Positions 7,003-14,268 of a stretch of DNA of 38,221 nucleotides are shown piece by piece. This DNA comes from Candidatus Omnitrophota bacterium (lineage in GTDB: Bacteria; Omnitrophota; Gorgyraeia; Duberdicusellales; 4484-171). A program made the translations under genes and the position numbers. Below the pieces are notes generated by a model. That model saw nothing but the letters and a program-made list of their open reading frames with translations, was not told the origin of the DNA and made no database searches. Within the stretch, counting starts at the first letter, position 1. The number at the start of each line of letters is the position of its first letter. The DNA is taken from contig JAQTOI010000007.1 of NCBI GenBank assembly GCA_028713415.1, positions 1-38,221 of the forward strand, given 5' to 3'.

Positions 7003-7839
7003 TTATTGCCAGTACTTCTCAAACATATACCACTGTTCAGGATACAAACTAATGTATTTTTCTAAGATAGCTGCATATGCTTTTATGATTTTCTCCTGCA
7101 CAAGGCAATCCTCTTTGTTGTATTCGATAGGCTTCTCTATAATAAGACGGTAGTATCTCTTGTTTTCCCGTACAAAAAATGTAGGAATAATCGCGGCTCC
7201 TGTTTTTAGAGCGAAAAAAGCCGTTCCGCGTGGTAAAGTGGTTTTGCGGGAAAACATTTCGACAGGCAGGCCATCGCGAGCGAAATCCCTATCGCCCAGA
7301 ATACCGATAATCTCGCCTTTCCTTAAGGTATTAAAACAGTGTTTAACTGGTATACCGGTGGACACGACCTTTAGCCCGGTAAGAGAACGTTGGGAGATAA
7401 AAAAATTGTTAAGCCGCTTATCGGCATGTGGCAGCGCAATAACATGAAATGGGTAGCCGAGCATCGCAATAATCGCTCCGCCTAATTCATAATTGCCCAG
7501 ATGCGCGCTGGCTATGACCGCTCCCTTGTTATTTTTTAGGGCGCCTTCTAAGTATTCCAGGCCGCTAATTTTAACATATCTATTTATAAATTGGGGAGTT
7601 AAGCGGGAATACCGGAAAAAATCCACAAGATAATAGGAAAAATTTATGAATACCTGCTTTACGCATACTTGTAATTTCTTACGGTTTTGTATTATGGGAG
7701 AAAAATTATAAAAAACAGCATCCCGGTCTTTTTTTGAAAGATAGTACTGCGCTAAAGCCAGAGCCTTTCCAAGCCTGTATGAAAAGCTACGCGGCAGAAG
7801 TAGCGCAATTGCCCTACCTATAACAAAAAGATAGTACAT
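7003..7839 (-). CDS. LpxL/HtrB-family lipid acyltransferase
   Basis: 278 residues of the lysophospholipid/lipid A acyltransferase family. The catalytic HX4E motif is intact: SAHLGNYELGG with H113 and E118. Downstream family blocks are LGDRDFARDGLPVEMFSRKT (about 195-215) and PRGTAFFALKTGAAIIPTF. In characterised members the enzyme adds a secondary acyl chain to Kdo2-lipid A at the inner membrane from acyl-ACP. Kdo-lipid A genes are not in the window, so the acceptor could also be another glycolipid. The start overlaps the stop of the upstream glycosyltransferase by one base (TAATG), indicating translational coupling. It is the last gene before a terminator. Confidence 0.88.
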   Translation of the reverse strand: MYYLFVIGRAIALLLPRSFSYRLGKALALAQYYLSKKDRDAVFYNFSPIIQNRKKLQVCVKQVFINFSYYLVDFFRYSRLTPQFINRYVKISGLEYLEGALKNNKGAVIASAHLGNYELGGAIIAMLGYPFHVIALPHADKRLNNFFISQRSLTGLKVVSTGIPVKHCFNTLRKGEIIGILGDRDFARDGLPVEMFSRKTTLPRGTAFFALKTGAAIIPTFFVRENKRYYRLIIEKPIEYNKEDCLVQEKIIKAYAAILEKYISLYPEQWYMFEKYWQ

Positions 7840-8948
7840 TACAAACGCGAGATAAGTTCAGCGATTCGCAGTGAAGAATCGATGAAAGAAGCTTCTCTGG
7901 CTTTCTGTTTTAACGTGTATAATTTTTCCACATCTGCCAATAATTCTTTTACTGTGCAAATTACATTTTCTAAATCTGGCGCATCCACAATCGCGCCGCG
8001 GCCACGTAGATAAGCAACATTTCTTTCCTCCTGCCCGGGTATAGAATTCGTCGTAATAATGCCTAAACCTTTTGAAAGGGCTTCAGAAGTTGTTATGCCT
8101 CCGCCTTTAGTAATTATAATATCCGAGAAATCCATTATTTTATGGATAAAATCGATGTAGCCGAAACAGAATACCGACTTTTTAAAAGAACGCTTGCGCT
8201 GGTTGAACCAATCGCATAATTTTTTATTTTTACCGCATACGGCAATAATCTGAAAATTGCCTTCTAGAAGGTCAAGCTTCTGGGCTATTTTTTCTATAGG
8301 GCCAAGCCCCCACCCCCCTCCCATAATCAGCACCGAAGGTATAGACTGCGAAAAACCAAACTCTTTGGCTATCTCGTTCTTTGAGAAAGACGTTAGAAAT
8401 TTTACCGAAACAGGTATACCTAAAATTTCTACTTTTTCGCTTTTTATGCCTTCGCTGATTAAAATTTCTTTCGCATGAGGGCAGGCAACGATATATTTAT
8501 CAATAGCTTGATGAGTCCAGAAACGATGAGGATAATAATCAGTTACTACGGCTACCAAAGGCGTAGTTAGGCCGGTTTTTTCCTTAAAGTCAGCGACAAG
8601 CCCGCAAGGGAATGCCTGGGTAGCCACGAAGCAATCCGGCCTGAAATTGTTTATTAACCAAGATAATTTTGTAAAAGCTCTTGCGTTTACCCAACGCCGG
8701 AAAGAACTTAGTTTACGTACCAGGCGCTTACGATCATACATCTTCCCCCAAATTTTAGGAAAATGTTTTATCACTACTACATAGGAAAAATCTATTATTT
8801 TTTCGCTCCAAGGGAAAAAATACCCAAAACCGTTGATGTTCAAAATCTGCGCTTCGGGGAATTTAAATAGCAGCGCTTCTTTTATATTTTGTGCCGCCTT
8901 ACTGTGGCCGCCGAATTCAGAGATATGGAAAATAATAATACGTTTCAT
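7839..8948 (-). CDS. GT28 glycosyltransferase of the MGDG synthase/UgtP type
   Basis: 369 residues. The N-terminal acceptor domain starts RIIIFHISEFGGHSKAAQNI, the G-G-H pattern of monogalactosyldiacylglycerol synthase and processive diacylglycerol glucosyltransferases, followed by the DYYPHRFWTH block near 140. The C-terminal donor domain has LIMGGGWGLGPIEKI and DIIITKGGGITTSEAL with IPGQEERNVAYL, the UDP-sugar site pattern. These enzymes build glycolipids on diacylglycerol at the membrane face. It is 36 bp downstream of the HD-GYP gene and overlaps the acyltransferase, suggesting one glycolipid or LPS-related task under the control of the two regulators upstream. Substrate is inferred only. 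Confidence 0.86.
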   Translation of the reverse strand: MKRIIIFHISEFGGHSKAAQNIKEALLFKFPEAQILNINGFGYFFPWSEKIIDFSYVVVIKHFPKIWGKMYDRKRLVRKLSSFRRWVNARAFTKLSWLINNFRPDCFVATQAFPCGLVADFKEKTGLTTPLVAVVTDYYPHRFWTHQAIDKYIVACPHAKEILISEGIKSEKVEILGIPVSVKFLTSFSKNEIAKEFGFSQSIPSVLIMGGGWGLGPIEKIAQKLDLLEGNFQIIAVCGKNKKLCDWFNQRKRSFKKSVFCFGYIDFIHKIMDFSDIIITKGGGITTSEALSKGLGIITTNSIPGQEERNVAYLRGRGAIVDAPDLENVICTVKELLADVEKLYTLKQKAREASFIDSSLRIAELISRL

Positions 8949-8984
8949 GAAGCGTGTCCTGTTTATTCAGCACCGATGTTTATC

Positions 8985-10184
8985 TTAGACTTGATTGTTT
9001 CCTTTAACAAACGATTTCAGTCCTGAACGCTTTGAATAAATTTTTAAAAAGGCATCAATGATGAGCGGGCTAAATTGCTTTCCCCTGTTTTTTTTGATTT
9101 CAATAAGTGCTTCCTCAAGGTTCAACGCTTTCTGATAGGGCCTGTCTATGGTCATTGCGTCGAAAGCGTCGGCAAGAGAAATTATAGCCGCAATGAGCGG
9201 GATCTGCCTGCGTTTTAAACCGAAGGGGTAGCCTGAACCATCATAGCGCTCATGATGATGCCGCACGCCCAGCAGTACATCTTTGAATTCTTCTATTTGC
9301 TTCAATATATTTGCGCCTATAAGAGGGTGATTTTTAATCACTGCGCGCTCCTCTTCGTTTAATGAAGAGGTTTTGTTGAGAATATTCTCGGGAATTCCGA
9401 TTTTTCCGATATCGTGCAGAAGTGCGGCTATACGCAGGTCCTGTATAAATTTTTTCCAATCACCGGGGCGTGATTTATGAGGCAGGTGCTGGGCAATACC
9501 AAGTGAATACTTCACGACTCTTTCAGTATGCCCTATGGTATATTTATCTTTTGCTTCGATGCTTGAAGCAAGCGCAGCAACCGTTTGCAGAAAAAGACGC
9601 TGGTTTATCTTTAATTGATTATTGAGGTCTTCGATGAGCCATGCATTTTTAAGCGACATAACCACATCTGAAGCCAATACCGACAAAACGCCTAATTCGT
9701 CTTCTCCCAGTTTACTTTTATTCTTCTTCTCCCCCAAAAATAAAACGCCTATTAGTTCTTGCCTGAAAAACCCCGGTATGCATGCCTTAGCATTATATAA
9801 AGAAAGATTAAATTTCAGGTCTTCGAAAAAATTCTTGAGGCGCTTGTCTCTTTTGACTCGCTGGTTTTTTAAAAATGAATTTACATTATCCTGTAGCAGG
9901 TTTTCCTTGGGAAAATTTATTTTACGATCTGTAAAGTACCTGATAATTGGATTATCATGGCCTATTTTGGCAAAATTAGCAGGTATTTTTGTCCCGGATG
10001 CTCCGCGGGAAATTTTAACAATATATTCATGCCGTTTGTTGTCATATATGAACATCCCGGCATGATCAAGGCCCATATTTGCAACAATGGTACGTAAAAT
10101 AAGACGTATGAGAGTGTCGGAACGATGAATAAGTATGGTCTGCCTGGCGGCTTTTTCTAGATATTTCTGGTGTTCAGATTTCAT
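8985..10184 (-). CDS. GAF + HD-GYP domain phosphodiesterase
   Basis: 399 residues. Residues about 20-180 form a GAF-like sensor domain (HAGMFIYDN, RQELIGVLFLGEK). A short linker leads to an HD-GYP domain from about 195. All family residues are present: E210, GHTERV (H219), HDIGKIGIPENIL (H257, D258), H286, HHERYDGSGYP (310-320), and SLADAFDAMT (D339). HD-GYP enzymes hydrolyse c-di-GMP to GMP (or pGpG), so this copy should be active. The gene follows a stand-alone CheY-like regulator by 40 bp; together they look like a split RpfG, in which receiver and HD-GYP parts are one protein. No GGDEF cyclase occurs in the window. The GAF ligand is unknown. Confidence 0.93.
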   Translation of the reverse strand: MKSEHQKYLEKAARQTILIHRSDTLIRLILRTIVANMGLDHAGMFIYDNKRHEYIVKISRGASGTKIPANFAKIGHDNPIIRYFTDRKINFPKENLLQDNVNSFLKNQRVKRDKRLKNFFEDLKFNLSLYNAKACIPGFFRQELIGVLFLGEKKNKSKLGEDELGVLSVLASDVVMSLKNAWLIEDLNNQLKINQRLFLQTVAALASSIEAKDKYTIGHTERVVKYSLGIAQHLPHKSRPGDWKKFIQDLRIAALLHDIGKIGIPENILNKTSSLNEEERAVIKNHPLIGANILKQIEEFKDVLLGVRHHHERYDGSGYPFGLKRRQIPLIAAIISLADAFDAMTIDRPYQKALNLEEALIEIKKNRGKQFSPLIIDAFLKIYSKRSGLKSFVKGNNQV

Positions 10185-10224
10185 GAGTTAATTATGAGTA
10201 TAACACTTCTCAAACAAATGTTTA

Positions 10225-10581
10225 TTAAATATATTTTTTAATTTTTCTGTTTAATTCTGCCAAATCTAATGGTTTGGTTATATAGTCCGCGGCTCCGTAT
10301 TTTTTCGCCTTTTCCTGATATTCCTGCTCCTCTTTCCCTGTAAGCATTATTACTGTAGCTTGCGGGTTTGTCTTACGAATTTCGCGCAAAACCTCTAACC
10401 CGTCTTTACCCGGCATCGTAATATCGAGAATTGTGCAGTCCGGGCTATGAAGATTGTATAAATCAATAGCAGCGGAGCCATCGACGGCCTTAAACACTTC
10501 GATATTTAGTCTTTGCAAAAAATGCTCAAGAAAATCAACTATTTCTTTTTCATCGTCAACAACAAGAACTTTATTTTTCAT
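10225..10581 (-). CDS. CheY-like response regulator receiver
   Basis: 118 residues, receiver domain only. Acidic pocket D9/D10, phospho-acceptor D53 (CTILDITMPGKDG), the switch threonine in VIMLTGK, and the conserved lysine in DYITKPLDL are all in place. No output domain follows, so it must act through a partner; the GAF/HD-GYP protein 40 bp downstream is the natural candidate. The ATG has a strong GGGGGA ribosome site (minus strand of 10585-10590). The ribosome site lies directly next to the 3' arm of a long hairpin in the leader, so translation may depend on leader folding. No histidine kinase is seen nearby. Confidence 0.94.
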   Translation of the reverse strand: MKNKVLVVDDEKEIVDFLEHFLQRLNIEVFKAVDGSAAIDLYNLHSPDCTILDITMPGKDGLEVLREIRKTNPQATVIMLTGKEEQEYQEKAKKYGAADYITKPLDLAELNRKIKKYI

Positions 10582-10590
10582 GATTCCCCC

Positions 10591-10781
10591 TTCAATGAGC
10601 AGACGCTTTATGACAGCCTACTGGCGAACATAAACCGTAGGCTTTTAGCCGTCTGCGAATTGAACCCCTCCACCACTTTCTGAAAATGAGCTTAGTATGC
10701 ATTTAAAGCGTATATTCTCTATTTTACCTGTATTCACCATAAACCCTCACCAGATACAGAAAGTGGTGGGGGGTCAAATTC
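10591..10781 (-). promoter_or_regulatory. Structured leader with two overlapping long hairpins
   Basis: In minus-strand RNA: hairpin A pairs 10781-10757 with 10682-10657, nearly perfect over 25-26 bases (core CCACCACTTTCTG), with a 74-nt loop. Hairpin B pairs TTCAAT and GCAGACG (10664-10659, 10656-10650) with CGTCTGC and ATTGAA (10605-10599, 10596-10591), and contains an inner stem GCCTAC/GTAGGC (10642-10637, 10621-10616). The segment TTCAATTC (10664-10657) is used by both hairpins, so full forms of A and B compete. The ribosome site GGGGGA starts right after hairpin B, and the C-rich arm of hairpin A (GACCCCCC) could pair with it. I do not recognise a known riboswitch class; it could also be a palindromic repeat pair. 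Confidence 0.55.
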
Positions 10782-10852
10782 GGCTACACAATTTCCCTAC
10801 GCCTTCGGCTTGAAAAATTGTAAGTCTCATTTGATATTTTTAACCTTTTAAT

Positions 10853-10861
10853 ATTATCACA
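10853..10861 (-). promoter_or_regulatory. Weak candidate promoter (extended -10)
   Basis: Minus strand TGTGATAAT has a TGn extended -10 with GATAAT (5 of 6). The -35 region at the right distance is poor. If used, it would give a leader of about 265 nt before the response regulator, including both hairpins. The rest of the 10582-10893 gap has no gene. Confidence 0.35.
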
Positions 10862-10893
10862 TTTACAATAAGGGGTAAATATTTTTCTGGAGG

Positions 10894-12252
10894 TTAAATT
10901 AAATGCAGGTACTGGGCACCTTCAGTCAAAGGATTAAGAGAGCGTTCGATTTTTAGTTCATTTTTAGTCAGGGAAAGATCCACCAGCTCACCGTGTCCGC
11001 CTGGTGAAACAACTTCCACTTCCGGCGCGAATATGTCGCTTTTACTTTCTTTCCTCACTATAGCAATAGTTGCGTCAGTTAATACAACTATGGTACCCAC
11101 AGGCCAGACTCCCATGATTTGGAAAAATTTATCAAGTAAGTCCGGCTCAAAAAAACTTCCTTTCTTCTGCATCATAAGGCCATATATTGCCCTAGGGGGA
11201 TAATCCTGTTTATAGGTCCTGCGTTGTATCAATGCGTCATAAACATCGCCAATAGAAACAATCAAAGAAGCAACGTGAGGGGGTTGCGAAAAAGTTACCT
11301 TAGGATAGCCTTTCATGTCGTATCCTAAATGATGCTCAAAAGCTACTACTACCGGCAAAACCCCTAAAGTATCTACGTAACGCAAGAGAAATTCTGCGCC
11401 TAATACAGTGTGGCTCTTGATCACTGCGTATTCATCGCTGGTTAATTTTTCTGGTTTACGCATTATTTTACGCGAAATATAAACCTTTCCGATATCATGA
11501 AATAATGCGGAGATGCCTACGTCCAAAACATCTTCTCTGGAAAACCCGAGATTAGATGAAAAATACATAGAAAGTACAGAAACATTTAAAAGATGGATGA
11601 AACTAGCCATATCTTGCTTTTTTGCTGCGCTTAATTTCAAAAATTCATTATACCTAGACATTAGATTTTCCATTATATCTATAGCCGCTAGGCGCAACTC
11701 TAAATAATCAACATCTTCTTCATTCACAACTGCCTCAAGGTAATGCGGCACTTTCTCCAGCGACTCTTCGTATTGCTCAAGAGTACTTAACGCTCTTCTG
11801 GCTTCATCGGACCCGGAGACCCCAGGTGCTCTAATTTTACTGACACTGACGTTTTTTATCCCCAGCCCCGCCAGATACGCTTGTAATTCCTTGCCGCTTG
11901 AAAGATATTGCTTCATTTGTTCATCGGAAATTGCGAGAAAGCAAATAAATTCGAACAATTCTTCAATGGTAAGGCCTTTGTGAAAAGTAATACGTTCGAT
12001 TTCGCGTTTTTTCAAATAATGAATCGTTCCTTTTATTTTTTTGCTTAAATCGAAAAATATTTCCTTTTCGAAGGCAAGTTCTTCGCCTACGATTCCGATT
12101 ACCAGCTCCTCTCTCTCCTTAAACGCTTCCTGCAGGCTCTGGTATGTTTTTTCCATAGACTCTTTAAAAACACGGTGTTCTCGAGTATAAATCCTGATAT
12201 GCTGCAAAGTTACGCTGAAATTTTTCAATATACGCTCAATAAGTTCCTGCAT
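10894..12252 (-). CDS. HD-GYP-type protein with shared N-terminal domain
   Basis: 452 residues. Residues 1-110 form an alpha/beta domain also found at the start of the neighbouring 660-residue protein (see that entry). The HD-GYP-like domain spans about 210-400: H220, HDIGK (H252, D253), H281, HH 307-308, D312, GYP 315-317 and D336 (SIGDVYDAL). The signature differs from the standard HHExxDGxGYP: the Glu after HH is Leu and DG is DM (HHLGYDMKGYP). Metal ligands appear kept, so it may still be a phosphodiesterase or may only bind c-di-GMP. A C-terminal region of about 50 residues (VGTIVVLTDATIAIV) resembles a small beta domain often seen after HD-GYP domains. Ribosome site AAGGA precedes ATG at 12252. 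Confidence 0.85.
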   Translation of the reverse strand: MQELIERILKNFSVTLQHIRIYTREHRVFKESMEKTYQSLQEAFKEREELVIGIVGEELAFEKEIFFDLSKKIKGTIHYLKKREIERITFHKGLTIEELFEFICFLAISDEQMKQYLSSGKELQAYLAGLGIKNVSVSKIRAPGVSGSDEARRALSTLEQYEESLEKVPHYLEAVVNEEDVDYLELRLAAIDIMENLMSRYNEFLKLSAAKKQDMASFIHLLNVSVLSMYFSSNLGFSREDVLDVGISALFHDIGKVYISRKIMRKPEKLTSDEYAVIKSHTVLGAEFLLRYVDTLGVLPVVVAFEHHLGYDMKGYPKVTFSQPPHVASLIVSIGDVYDALIQRRTYKQDYPPRAIYGLMMQKKGSFFEPDLLDKFFQIMGVWPVGTIVVLTDATIAIVRKESKSDIFAPEVEVVSPGGHGELVDLSLTKNELKIERSLNPLTEGAQYLHLI

Positions 12253-12281
12253 ATCGTCCTTGTTAAAAATAGAAGGTAATT

Positions 12282-12345
12282 CTTTCTACTTTTCCGCCGT
12301 AGGCGAGACCTCGCCAGCAGCTGCTGGCGAGCTACTTTCTACTTT
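12282..12345. mobile_element. Short palindromic element with 11-bp target duplication
   Basis: The 11-mer CTTTCTACTTT occurs at 12282-12292 and 12335-12345, with 42 bases between. Those 42 bases hold a perfect 22-bp palindrome (12310-12331, centre CCAGCAGCTGCTGG) and a second inverted pair GGCGAG/CTCGCC (12302-12307, 12310-12315). Flanking bases differ, so the direct repeat is exactly 11 bp. This is the footprint of a small non-autonomous insertion. It lies over the 3' end of the 660-residue gene and contributes its last codons and stop. Confidence 0.72.
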
Positions 12346-14268
12346 ATTCTCCCACTTAAGCAGTAAATCCTGCGCGCATCTTTTTATCGGTATATTCCAA
12401 AATGAACGCTTCATGAAGGATTTGAGGCAATCTCTTGCCTCCCGTAAATCCATATCTTCGATAATCTTTATATTTTCCCGCACAATGTTGTTACTGATGC
12501 CAAAAAAATTAAATACGCCAAGCAACGTAGTGGCGACCGCTATTCTTTTCCTCTTATCGCGGCATAAGGCTTGCGCAGCCTCTAGCCTGGTAAAATTATC
12601 GCCTTTCCTTAAAACAGAATAAAGAAAATTTTCATCTACCAGCGACAAGCTCTGCATTGATTTCAGTGACTCAATTTTAAAAAAATTGCTGAAGGAATTA
12701 AAAACATATTCCAACACTTCAAAGCTTAAACGAGAATCAATCTTTCCTAAACTCTCTATGATTTTCCGCAGAAAACTGGCATTGTCTTCTTTTTCTTTCA
12801 GGCGCCTCTTAAACACATCCAATTCGGCCGGGAAAAACTTGAAAAATAGCTCCAGCACGGAAGCGGAATATTTTTCTTCCGAAAAGATAGCATTGAGATA
12901 AAATTCGTGGCTATAATAACTTTTCTGTAATATCTCGATGAAAAAATGCTCATCTGGTAATTGCCCTCCTTTTAATATCCAATCTTCAATGAGGCGAAAT
13001 GCATGGCGCTCAATGGTTTCAAAGTGTTCCTGCGCGCCGGGATTTTCTTTCTTTGCCTTCGCCGTTAATTCTAAAAGGGCCTCCAAATACGGGAAATCTT
13101 CCTCATGCGATAATACATCAAGTTCAGCGATTATACGCTTGGCTACCATATCCATTTTTACATTGTTTTTTAGTTCAGCAAAAAGGTTAAGCAAAACAGT
13201 GCGGTAATTCTTCTTTAATGCCTCACGGTTAAACAGAAATTCATCGGATGCGAACTCCATAGTATGCAGCAGCGGTGAAAATGTCCTGCGGTATGCCTCC
13301 AGAATAAATGGCGTGCTTGCCTTAGCAAATAAATCGTGTAGTTTTTTTTGTATCTTAGGGCTAAACTTTACGCTGGCACCTTGTTTCCCTTTATCCACAA
13401 GACAAGCGGAAATTCTATCCTGTTTCTCTTTATCGATGAGCCGCGAAAATAAGCTAAAGCTAAATACGTCAAAATCTTCATCGATCAAAATATTATCCCA
13501 GAGGGTTTGCGCTAAATCTTCCTCATCTAAATCTTTCAGTAATATTTTTAATTTATTAAGCTTCTCTTCTTCAACAAGGCTCTTATCTCTAAGTATTGCC
13601 TTTGTTAATTCTCTGGCACAGCTATGAAAACCTTCTTTATTCTTAAGGTGAAGGTAATTTAAGAAGTTAAGAATATTCTCTCGCAATGTTTCATTTTCCA
13701 GGAAATCCTGGTTTCGGAATTTTGAAAGAATTTTTCCGAAATTTTCCGTAAATTCCTTAATTTCTTCCGGTTTATCTTCTTTGACCACCGAGCCTAAAAG
13801 AAACGTCCAGACATCTTTGTATTCCTGCCCTTCGCCGGTTAAAAGCTGGAAATAATCAAGTTCCTCAATATTAACAGAAGTAAGCGCTTGTTTTTTTATA
13901 ATGCGCCCTAAACCACCGTTGGCAAAGACTTCTCTTGAGGGGAGCGAAAGAACATATATAAAAACGGCGAGTTCTTGCGCGCTTATGCCGGACTGAATTT
14001 CTATGCGTTTTATTTTGCGGCAATGAAAAATTTCGGAAAGTTCTTTATGCACGCGGGCGTTAGCGAAAGATTCTCCCGCGATAACCAATGAAAAAGGCGC
14101 TACACCAATCCTCAATGGCTTAACAAAACTGGATACATTTATTATTTTTACGCGTAAATCATTTATTGCGTTGATAAATAGAGGGTGCTCTTTGAAGTAA
14201 ACGGAAGCATGGTTTAACGCTACTCTTAAACTTTTTAAAAAATCTTCTAAAGCTTCGTTTTTATCCAT
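12286..14268 (-). CDS. Large uncharacterised protein, N-terminal domain shared with the downstream HD-GYP protein, helical-repeat C-terminus
   Basis: 660 residues, not recognised as a named family. Residues about 1-110 align by eye with the start of the HD-GYP protein encoded next: YFKEHPLF versus YTREHRVF, RIGVAPFSLVIAG versus VIGIVGEELAFEK, KIKRIEIQSGISAQELAVFI versus EIERITFHKGLTIEELFEFI. The remainder is almost all helical, rich in Leu/Phe/Lys/Glu, and the last 130 residues (SRLSFEVLEYVFNSF, NFTRLEAAQALCRDKRKRI) look like HEAT-type repeats, suggesting a scaffold. The final residues after WENKVES (SSPAAAGEVSPTAEK) come from an inserted palindromic element; without it the frame would end WENKVERITFYF at 12263. 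It starts by one-base overlap (TAATG) with the ftsA-like gene, so it belongs to the division cluster operon. Confidence 0.72.
   Translation of the reverse strand: MDKNEALEDFLKSLRVALNHASVYFKEHPLFINAINDLRVKIINVSSFVKPLRIGVAPFSLVIAGESFANARVHKELSEIFHCRKIKRIEIQSGISAQELAVFIYVLSLPSREVFANGGLGRIIKKQALTSVNIEELDYFQLLTGEGQEYKDVWTFLLGSVVKEDKPEEIKEFTENFGKILSKFRNQDFLENETLRENILNFLNYLHLKNKEGFHSCARELTKAILRDKSLVEEEKLNKLKILLKDLDEEDLAQTLWDNILIDEDFDVFSFSLFSRLIDKEKQDRISACLVDKGKQGASVKFSPKIQKKLHDLFAKASTPFILEAYRRTFSPLLHTMEFASDEFLFNREALKKNYRTVLLNLFAELKNNVKMDMVAKRIIAELDVLSHEEDFPYLEALLELTAKAKKENPGAQEHFETIERHAFRLIEDWILKGGQLPDEHFFIEILQKSYYSHEFYLNAIFSEEKYSASVLELFFKFFPAELDVFKRRLKEKEDNASFLRKIIESLGKIDSRLSFEVLEYVFNSFSNFFKIESLKSMQSLSLVDENFLYSVLRKGDNFTRLEAAQALCRDKRKRIAVATTLLGVFNFFGISNNIVRENIKIIEDMDLREARDCLKSFMKRSFWNIPIKRCAQDLLLKWENKVESSSPAAAGEVSPTAEK

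Noticed and set aside
9622-10065. Plus-strand ORF of 147 codons opposite the GAF/HD-GYP gene
   Set aside because: Low-complexity product without family features, fully inside a well-supported minus-strand gene.
10657-10672. GGTTCAATTC-like T-loop of a tRNA on the minus strand
   Set aside because: The flanking bases do not form the T-arm stem, there is no acceptor or anticodon arm, and the segment is explained by the two leader hairpins.
10591-10700. Possible GEMM-I (c-di-GMP) riboswitch because of GACGGCTAAAAGCCTACGG
   Set aside because: Only loosely like the GACGCAAAGCC part; the first conserved stem and the tetraloop/receptor parts are not present, so I left it as an unassigned leader.
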